Origin: Balneolales bacterium
GTDB taxonomy: Bacteria; Bacteroidota; Rhodothermia; Balneolales; Natronogracilivirgulaceae
Reading direction: 5' to 3'
NCBI GenBank assembly: GCA_007135895.1
Contig: SLHZ01000147.1
Location: forward strand, 1-12,739
Length of the DNA: 12,739 nucleotides
Shown: piece after piece, positions 8,186 to 12,739 of the stretch
How the letters are laid out: every line of letters starts with the position of its first letter
How positions within the stretch are numbered: the stretch's first letter is position 1
The notes under the pieces: model-generated
Database searches by the model: none
What the model was told of the DNA's origin: nothing
The model's input: only the letters and a program-made list of their open reading frames with translations
Translations under genes and position numbers: made by a program

Positions 8186-8387
8186 CAAGTCTGATCTACG
8201 GGTTCTGAATCTACTGGTTCTGATCTTTCGTTTTGGTCAAACAAATCTGGTTAAATGATTATCGATCAAGCTGTTTTTTTCTGATCGCCGTATTCAGATC
8301 CGCCGGAATTACCGTTTTAGATCAGCCCGTTTTTTTGAACTGAGATTAACAACAGAGCATTTTTTTGAACCGAGTGAGTCATAACCG
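8186..8387 (+). promoter_or_regulatory. Long 5' leader of rpmE with three T7 tracts and short repeats
   Basis: The stretch between the promoter and the rpmE start codon has no gene. It contains three runs of exactly seven T (8274-8280, 8330-8336, 8360-8366). The last two are followed by GAACTGAG and GAACCGAG, making an imperfect direct repeat 30 bp apart. TCTGATCTACGGGT, TCTGAATCTACTGGT and TCTGATCTTTCG follow one another at 8190-8230. CTGATC (8281-8286) can pair with GATCAG (8320-8325), and an inner CGG/CCG pair lies at 8304-8306 and 8312-8314; CCCG and T7 follow, which resembles a weak terminator. Leaders that bind bL31 are known in several bacterial groups; whether this is one is inference. 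Confidence 0.35.
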
Positions 8388-8609
8388 ATGAAAAAAGGCA
8401 TCCATCCCGAATACAAAGAGGTAAAAGTGATCCTGACCGATGGCTCAGAGATCATGACCCGCAGTACCATGAAAACCAAAGAAGGGGTATACAAGGCAGA
8501 AATCGATTCCAAAAACCATCCCTTTTACATCGGCAGTCAAAAGATGATGAGCGCCGCCGGCCGTGTAGACCAGTTCAAGCGCCGATATGGCAACCGGGGC
8601 GGCAAATAA
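8388..8609 (+). CDS. rpmE: 50S ribosomal protein bL31, zinc-independent (cysteine-free) form
   Basis: This 73-residue protein has the bL31 pattern throughout: MKKGIHPEYKEVKV at the start, TRSTM (24-28), HPFYIGSQKM (44-53) and the C-terminal AGRVDQFKRRYG (57-68). bL31 bridges the large-subunit central protuberance and the small-subunit head. The four zinc-ribbon cysteines of the zinc-binding form are all absent; the protein has no cysteine. The short length and lack of the type B insertion make it look like a C-minus version of the ordinary form. It has its own promoter at 8155-8185 and is followed 64 bp later by the hydrolase gene, which it may drive. Confidence 0.93.
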   Translation: MKKGIHPEYKEVKVILTDGSEIMTRSTMKTKEGVYKAEIDSKNHPFYIGSQKMMSAAGRVDQFKRRYGNRGGK

Positions 8610-8673
8610 CGCTGCCCGCGTACCGGAACACGAGAACAACCCATCTGGAATCAAGCCTATCCGGGAGTAACCC

Positions 8674-9324
8674 ATGAATCTTCATCTCGATGTTTTTGAA
8701 GGGATGAATCCTTTTCAGGAAAACACCTACCTGGTGCATAACAACCAGACCGCCCACCTGATTGATCCGGGTTTCTCCAGTGCATCGGAGTGGAACCGGT
8801 TGCAAAATGTGCTGGAGCAGAAAAAACTGCAGATCGAAGCCATAGTGCTCACTCACGGACACGTGGATCATGTGATCGGACTCCAGGAAGCGTTTGACCG
8901 GTTTCAGGTACCGGTCTGCATGCATCATGAAACCTGGCCTTTTCTTGAACATTTCCCGCAGCAGGCCATGATGTTCGGTTTTCAGGCCGATCCCATCAAG
9001 GTCGATCCCCAATACGTGGAGCCATCGGCGGATCTCCGCATAGGGTCTTTCACATACGATGCACGCTACACTCCCGGTCATGCTCCGGGCCACCTTGCTT
9101 TCTACTGTAAAGAGGCTGGGTGGGTGATCTCAGGAGATGCGCTCTTCGCCGGCAGTATCGGTCGGACAGACCTGTACGGCGGTGATTTTCAGCTGCTTGA
9201 AAAAAGCATAAGGACCCAGCTCTACACACTGCCGGATGAGACTGTTGTCTGGCCCGGCCACGGACCCAAAACTACTGTTGGCCGTGAAAGAAGGAGCAAT
9301 CCGTTCGTATCAGGCGGTATCTGA
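8674..9324 (+). CDS. Metallo-beta-lactamase-fold hydrolase, glyoxalase II-like
   Basis: This 216-residue cytoplasmic protein of the metallo-beta-lactamase fold is closest in pattern to the short glyoxalase II-like group (YcbL type). The metal-binding set is complete: THGHVDH (H61, H63, D65, H66), H136 in TPGHAPGH, D155 in SGDALF and H196 in WPGHGP. GRTDLYGGD (163-171) and the closing TTVGRERRSNPF (200-211) are also typical of the group. The probable substrate is a thioester such as a hydroxyacyl-glutathione or other acyl-thiol, but the sequence does not decide this. The ATG at 8674 is preceded by GGGAG 8 nt upstream. The gene ends 21 bp from the stop codon of the opposite-strand TPR gene. Confidence 0.9.
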   Translation: MNLHLDVFEGMNPFQENTYLVHNNQTAHLIDPGFSSASEWNRLQNVLEQKKLQIEAIVLTHGHVDHVIGLQEAFDRFQVPVCMHHETWPFLEHFPQQAMMFGFQADPIKVDPQYVEPSADLRIGSFTYDARYTPGHAPGHLAFYCKEAGWVISGDALFAGSIGRTDLYGGDFQLLEKSIRTQLYTLPDETVVWPGHGPKTTVGRERRSNPFVSGGI

Positions 9325-9360
9325 ATCAGACTGAATCAGACAGTATCAGACAGTATCTGA
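9321..9360. repeat. 10-bp tandem repeat, four imperfect copies, between two convergent genes
   Basis: The units are CTGAATCAGA, CTGAATCAGA, CAGTATCAGA and CAGTATCTGA. The array starts in the last codon of the hydrolase gene and runs into the last five codons of the opposite-strand TPR gene. TCTGA and TCAGA are inverted complements (for example 9320-9324 with 9326-9330), so either transcript could fold small hairpins here. No T-run follows, so I do not call it a terminator. Confidence 0.7.
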
Positions 9361-9981
9361 AGCGATCCGTTTTTCCAGACGAGCAATTTCGGCAAGATAG
9401 TGGTCTTTCTTGCCGGGTTTCACCTGACACAGTCTCTTCAGGGTCTGAATAGCTTCGTCGTATTTCTTTTGCTTCTCGTAGATCATCGCCAGCGTCTCCG
9501 AAGCGATGTCTCCCACTTGTTTGGCTTTTTCACCCAGATCCCGGTCATCTTTCTCCACAGTCTCCGTATCCGTATCCACGGTGATCTTTTTGGTCTCGGC
9601 ATCAGACAGATCTTCAATGAGCTGATCCAGGTCAAGCGGATAAACAGTATCATCCTCCGGTTCTTCAACCGGATAATCAGTCACCGTGCCTTCTTCCGGC
9701 TGCCAGGCCTCAAACTTGCGCGGATGAACCATGTAGTAATGAAGGTTTTCAAAGAAAGGACTCCCGGGAGCGCAGCACTTCGCTTTCATCGAATGATTAA
9801 GGGAAAGCTCTGTCTGTCCATTCAAATGGTACATCCATGCCAAAAGGAAATAACCAACAGCATCAAGGCCTCTCTTTTTCAGATGTGTTTCCAGATTGGT
9901 GATCCCCTTGCCAGGGTCATTTCGAAACTGGGTGACGTAGGAGCCGAGGCTCTCAGGAATGTCAAAAGGTATTCCTTGCAT
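9346..9981 (-). CDS. TPR-like protein of the miaB/sigma-54/lptE cluster, function unknown
   Basis: This is a 211-residue protein with no signal peptide or membrane segment. Residues about 40-77 (AVGYFLLAWMYHLNGQTELSLNHSMKAK) and about 157-190 (IASETLAMIYEKQKKYDEAIQTLKRLCQVKPGK) have the paired-helix pattern of TPR units; the second is the clearer. Between them lies an acidic, low-complexity stretch (96-150, rich in E, D and T), probably disordered. It is the last gene of the minus-strand cluster. From general knowledge of Bacteroidota genomes, a similar TPR or hypothetical gene often follows lptE and precedes secG; here no secG follows, and a gene on the opposite strand comes instead. A 213-residue reading frame on the plus strand covers the same stretch but reads like antisense. 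The last codons overlap the 10-bp tandem repeat. Confidence 0.78.
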   Translation of the reverse strand: MQGIPFDIPESLGSYVTQFRNDPGKGITNLETHLKKRGLDAVGYFLLAWMYHLNGQTELSLNHSMKAKCCAPGSPFFENLHYYMVHPRKFEAWQPEEGTVTDYPVEEPEDDTVYPLDLDQLIEDLSDAETKKITVDTDTETVEKDDRDLGEKAKQVGDIASETLAMIYEKQKKYDEAIQTLKRLCQVKPGKKDHYLAEIARLEKRIASDTV

Positions 9982-10311
9982 TGCTTTTATTTTTTTTCGA
10001 AAAGTTTGATCATATTGGATACACCGGATGAAGCACCGTAGGGAATGCCCGACGGAATACAGGCCGGATCACCGTATACAAGAGCAGTCGGTATATAAGA
10101 GCAGTCAGAATGCCCTGCATAACACCAGCCGAGTCACCGGAGCCGACCCGGTTGAAAATGACGGCAATCAGCGTTGCCTGAAATATAGGTAACCAAGGGG
10201 TTATTAAAAAACCATTTGAAATAAAACCGGTCTACCAGCTCGCCGTGGCGTCTATCACCTCCCCGTGACATCTATCACCTCCCCGAGGCATCTGCAAACT
10301 CTCGATGGCAT
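9982..10311. other. 330-bp spacer between lptE and the TPR gene, dominated by short tandem repeats
   Basis: No recognisable gene lies here on either strand. The spacer contains a 17-bp two-copy repeat (10074-10107), a 20-bp five-copy array (10231-10330) and an AT-rich stretch just before the TPR start codon (9985-10005). No convincing Bacteroidota promoter was found on the minus strand; TATATTTC (complement of 10180-10187) misses the TAnnTTTG consensus by one base and has no TTG at the right distance. A 45-codon minus-strand frame at 10134-10271 is discussed under findings. Confidence 0.6.
10074..10107. repeat. 17-bp tandem repeat, two copies
   Basis: GTATACAAGAGCAGTCG (10074-10090) is followed directly by GTATATAAGAGCAGTCA (10091-10107), matching at 15 of 17 positions. 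It lies in the spacer between lptE and the TPR gene, 124 bp from the 20-bp array, to which it is unrelated in sequence. Confidence 0.75.
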
Positions 10312-10330
10312 CTACCAACTCCCCATGGCA
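10231..10330. repeat. 20-bp tandem repeat array, five copies, running out of the lptE 3' end
   Basis: Five 20-bp units start at 10231, 10251, 10271, 10291 and 10311 with no spacers. On the minus strand (lptE sense) the consensus is close to TGCCACGGGGAGGTGRTAGA. The unit at 10311-10330 contains the last five codons and the TAG stop of lptE, so the array probably grew by duplication of the gene's tail. Two copies contain ATCACCTCC on the plus strand (10254-10262, 10274-10282); on the minus strand this is GGAGGTGAT. The outer copies are more diverged than the middle ones. Confidence 0.88.
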
Positions 10331-10875
10331 TCACTGAAAAGATTATCCGCAATACGCCTGAGAGCTTCGAGGGCCGCGTTGTTTTCACCATCAACAGGAT
10401 CTTCGTTGGGATCATACTCGAAGTTCCCGGTAATGTTTTTTTGCCATTCCGGAGTATCTTTGGCGGTGTACTGATAGGTCGCCCTGACAGTGATCTGAAC
10501 CCGGTTCAAACTGGCCCGCTGATCGCCGGCAATACTGAATGGACGGTTTGAATAGCCTGTTATGGTCCCTTCCAGGATGACATCGGCGTTATCCGGGGAG
10601 TCGGTGAGCTGAAGCCGTGTCTGGTTGACAAACCGGTTGATCAGCACTTCGTTGAGGTCGCCGCTGAGATCTCCCATGCCGCTTCCCGACTGGTCGGAAA
10701 AAAAGGGTATGTAAATGGTCCGGACGTCCGGCGGTATCACCACACCGGTGAAGCTGTAGCGGAAACAGCCACCCGGGAGAAGCAGAAGTAGAAGAAAAAG
10801 CACAAAAAAGCCACCGGATCCGGATTTCAGCCCGGCCATTGTCCGATACAGGGAGAAACGGTTAAATGAGGCCAT
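10312..10875 (-). CDS. lptE: LptE-like LPS-assembly outer-membrane lipoprotein
   Basis: This lipoprotein is expected to plug the LptD barrel and help deliver lipopolysaccharide to the outer surface. A long hydrophobic run (FFVLFLLLLLL) ends in the lipobox-like LPGGC, which gives the lipidated cysteine. The mature part begins CFRYSFTG and continues with IPPDVRTIYIPFFSDQSG, the usual Bacteroidota LptE opening, then LNEVLINRFVNQTRLQLTD, DVILEGTITGYSNRPF and VQITVRATYQY. I chose the ATG at 10875 (187 residues), which overlaps the end of the sigma-54 gene by 14 bp. An ATG at 10908 (198 residues) and one at 10839 (no overlap, a more usual 25-residue signal) are also in frame. The stop codon lies within the first unit of the 20-bp array. 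Confidence 0.83.
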   Translation of the reverse strand: MASFNRFSLYRTMAGLKSGSGGFFVLFLLLLLLPGGCFRYSFTGVVIPPDVRTIYIPFFSDQSGSGMGDLSGDLNEVLINRFVNQTRLQLTDSPDNADVILEGTITGYSNRPFSIAGDQRASLNRVQITVRATYQYTAKDTPEWQKNITGNFEYDPNEDPVDGENNAALEALRRIADNLFSDAMGSW

Positions 10876-12262
10876 ACTGATCAATTTTTCGATATAACGT
10901 TCGTTCACTCATTCCCAGTACCCGGGCGGCTTTGCGACGGTTGCCCTTGTACCTTTCCAGGGCCCTCGCAATCAGAAACTTTTCCATCGTTTCTATCGAT
11001 GGCAGCTCATGGTCACCGAACAGCTCCACTGCGCGCAGCTGGTCTTCACTCCACTCCGGTTTTCTTTCTTCGTGATTCTGTTCCTCGAGCGGGTCGATAT
11101 CGACGGTCATGGATTGTGATTCCCGAAGGTGAAACGGTCGACTTTTGTTTGATTCCTGCTCCGCGCCGTAGTCAGCCAGTTCGTGGTCTTGTGGGTGTCT
11201 TTTTTTTTCAAAACCCGACGAGGCAGAGTCTCCTGTTGCGGACCGCTCTGAAAAACGATCGCCGGATGGTGGTGGAAGGGAGCGCTGCAGACGCTCACCG
11301 CCGAGTGTGTTATAGAAAAGGGTACCCATCATCCGCTTGAGGTCACTCATGTCACTGCGCATCTCCAGCAGGGCGCGGTATAAAAGCTGCAGATCCCCGA
11401 ATTGTGCTTCCTGATAGGAGCCTCCGGCTTGCGGTTCCTCCTGAAAAAGCATGGGGAGGTTGTCGGGTGATCCCATTCTCTGCCGACCCTTCAGGTATTT
11501 CGTAAGTACCTGCTCATCTACGTACTGGGACTTTTCGAGGACCACCAGCTGTTCGGCTACATTTCGCAGCTCCCGTATGTTGCCGGGCCAGCGGTAGGAT
11601 AGAAGCAGTTTTCGGGCCCCGTCCGACATGCCCCGAAAAACCGAATCGTATTTCCGGGCAAATTCGGCCACAAACTTCTGGAATATCAGCAGGATATCAT
11701 CATCCCGTTTCCGCAGGGGCGGAATCAGGATGGTCACCGTATTGAGCCGGTAGAAAAGATCCTCACGAAAATCACCATCCTCAACACTCTTCCACATATC
11801 CTTGTTGGAAGCGGCAATGACCCGGACATTGCATTTTCGGACCTGGCTTGAACCAACCCTGAAAAACTCTCCGGTTTCCAGCACCCGCAACAGCTTTACC
11901 TGTACATTTTTTGGTGTATCGACGATTTCGTCAAGAAATATGGTACCTCCGTCAGCCTGCTCGAAATAACCTCTGCGTGATTCATGGGCACCGGTAAAAG
12001 CCCCTTTTTCGTGACCGAAAAGTTCACTTTCTATGATGCCCTCCGGTATGGCGCCGCAGTTGACAATGACCAGACGTCCCGATTTTCTCGGACTCAGGTC
12101 ATGGATCGCCCGCGCTGTGACATCCTTGCCCACCCCGGTCTCACCGTGCAGAAGTATGGTGATGTCGGTCGGTGCGACCTGAATCACTTTGTCCAGTGCG
12201 TGACGCAGTGCCGGTGATTCACCGATGATGCCGTATTTTTGCTGTAATTCGCTGCGATCCAC
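10862..12262 (-). CDS. Sigma-54-dependent transcriptional activator without receiver domain (AAA+ and Fis-type HTH)
   Basis: This 466-residue bacterial enhancer-binding protein should open sigma-54 promoters using ATP. The AAA+ domain starts almost at once: Walker A GETGVGKD (40-47), sigma-54 contact loop GAFTGA (87-92), Walker B TIFLDE (107-112), FREDLFYRLN (165-174) and WPGNIRELRNV (225-235). A Fis-type helix-turn-helix closes the protein (about 437-463, RKAARVLGMSERTLYRKI). There is no receiver, GAF or PAS domain in front, so activity is not set by a cognate kinase. Between AAA+ and HTH lies a linker of about 170 residues (260-430), mostly polar, with a helical segment near 291-314 (LQLLYRALLEMRSDMSDLKRM). 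The start codon is GTG, with a run of seven T just upstream. It lies 22 bp after miaB and overlaps lptE, so the three are probably one operon. Its target promoters are not evident. Confidence 0.92.
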   Translation of the reverse strand: MDRSELQQKYGIIGESPALRHALDKVIQVAPTDITILLHGETGVGKDVTARAIHDLSPRKSGRLVIVNCGAIPEGIIESELFGHEKGAFTGAHESRRGYFEQADGGTIFLDEIVDTPKNVQVKLLRVLETGEFFRVGSSQVRKCNVRVIAASNKDMWKSVEDGDFREDLFYRLNTVTILIPPLRKRDDDILLIFQKFVAEFARKYDSVFRGMSDGARKLLLSYRWPGNIRELRNVAEQLVVLEKSQYVDEQVLTKYLKGRQRMGSPDNLPMLFQEEPQAGGSYQEAQFGDLQLLYRALLEMRSDMSDLKRMMGTLFYNTLGGERLQRSLPPPSGDRFSERSATGDSASSGFEKKRHPQDHELADYGAEQESNKSRPFHLRESQSMTVDIDPLEEQNHEERKPEWSEDQLRAVELFGDHELPSIETMEKFLIARALERYKGNRRKAARVLGMSERTLYRKIDQYGLI

Positions 12263-12284
12263 GATAAAAAAATAACTTTCTGGT

Positions 12285-12739
12285 TCAGCTTGCAGTCGTC
12301 CGGCTCATTGCAGTCGTCCGGCTCAGGTCTGACCGGTACGTTGCCTCTGTCCGGTTTGAGGCAAGATCGGCCAGCCGGACCTGACGCAGGACCCGGCCTT
12401 TCAGGGTAGCTGCCGTGGCATCCGTAATCTCCACTTCCACGTACTCACCGCTCTGAAAGGAGCCTTTGTCAAAGATAACCATTTTGTTGGTATCAGTGCG
12501 CCCGGAAAGCTGATCGGCAGAGCGTTTGCTGGGGCCTTCGATCAGTACAATGTGACGAGTGCCGATTTCACCCAGATTACGGCGGGCGGACAGGGCTTGT
12601 TGCAGCGCAATAATTTCGTTCAGACGCCGCATCTTGACTTCCGAAGGTACATCATCGGTGTATTTGCGGTGGGCCAGGGTGCGTTCTCGCTCTGAGTAGG
12701 CAAACATGAAGGCATGGTCAAACCCAACCGCTTCCATGA
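12285..12739 (-). CDS. miaB: tRNA-2-methylthio-N6-dimethylallyladenosine synthase, C-terminal part (5' end outside window)
   Basis: This is the last 150 or so residues of a radical-SAM methylthiotransferase that adds a methylthio group to i6A37 in tRNA. Visible marks are VGFDHAFMFAYSER, DDVPSEVKMRRLNEIIALQ and IVLIEGPSKRSADQLSGRTDTNKMVIF, the last part running into the TRAM RNA-binding domain (about 64-125 of the visible part, with GEYVEVEITDATAATLKG). The radical-SAM core with its iron-sulfur cysteines lies beyond base 12739. MiaB is favoured over RimO or MtaB by the GRTDxNKxVIF stretch and by the neighbours. The usual YSxRPGT motif reads YSERERT here. The final 12 codons carry an in-frame 18-bp duplication. 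Confidence 0.9.
   Translation of the reverse strand, partial: MEAVGFDHAFMFAYSERERTLAHRKYTDDVPSEVKMRRLNEIIALQQALSARRNLGEIGTRHIVLIEGPSKRSADQLSGRTDTNKMVIFDKGSFQSGEYVEVEITDATAATLKGRVLRQVRLADLASNRTEATYRSDLSRTTAMSRTTAS
12290..12325. repeat. Perfect 18-bp tandem duplication inside the end of miaB
   Basis: TTGCAGTCGTCCGGCTCA occurs at 12290-12307 and again at 12308-12325 with no difference. Because 18 is a multiple of three, it adds six residues in frame, so the protein ends in SRTTA, M, SRTTA, S. Identity of the two copies suggests a recent event. Confidence 0.92.

Noticed and set aside
9320..9360. Bidirectional terminator between the convergent genes
   Set aside because: Short inverted repeats exist but the stems are only about 5 bp and AT-rich, and no T-run follows on either strand.
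9400..10041. 213-codon plus-strand reading frame over the TPR gene
   Set aside because: The minus-strand frame has TPR helix patterns and fits the cluster. The plus frame is rich in F, L, H and R, as expected of antisense to an acidic, lysine-rich protein.
10231..10330. CRISPR array
   Set aside because: The 20-bp units are contiguous with no spacers, they diverge from each other, and no cas gene is near.

Overview
The window looks like a chromosomal segment from the Bacteroidota/Rhodothermota/Balneolota side of the FCB group. Three things point there. Two proteins end in a type IX secretion (T9SS) sorting domain with the NYPNPFNP signature. A Bacteroidota-type promoter (TTG, 20 nt, TATCTTTG) sits before rpmE. 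The minus-strand order miaB, sigma-54 activator, lptE, TPR gene resembles a cluster known from that group. Balneolota-like is my best guess; no rRNA is present to settle it.

Left part, 1-4919, plus strand: alpha-glucan use. It holds the 3' end of a T9SS-exported protein (probably a glycoside hydrolase), a 768-residue T9SS-exported starch-binding protein, and a complete GH13 enzyme of the cyclomaltodextrinase/neopullulanase type. The starch-binding protein combines two CBM26-like modules, a SusE-like domain, an OB-like domain, a beta-sandwich and a sorting domain. A plausible scheme is surface binding and cleavage of starch by the two T9SS proteins, then periplasmic cleavage of maltodextrins by the GH13 enzyme. 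The first two genes are visibly AT-richer than the rest.

Middle part, 5143-9324, plus strand: housekeeping. It holds a membrane-anchored thioredoxin-fold protein whose two active-site cysteines are both serine, the folate genes pabC and pabB with a 4-bp ATGA overlap, rpmE (a cysteine-free bL31) behind its own promoter and a leader of about 200 nt, and a glyoxalase-II-like metallo-beta-lactamase-fold hydrolase.

Right part, 9346-12739, minus strand: the 3' part of miaB, a receiver-less sigma-54 activator (GTG start), lptE and a TPR-like gene, probably co-transcribed, meeting the plus-strand genes head-on at about 9330.

The least expected signal is outside the genes. Short tandem duplications with units of 10, 11, 14-15, 17, 18, 20 and 30 bp recur in the spacers and at the 3' ends of genes. 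The largest is a five-copy, 20-bp array running out of the end of lptE. Its minus-strand units carry a Shine-Dalgarno-like core, and two copies match the 16S rRNA 3' tail over 9 nt. I see no CRISPR array, tRNA, rRNA, insertion sequence or prophage gene.
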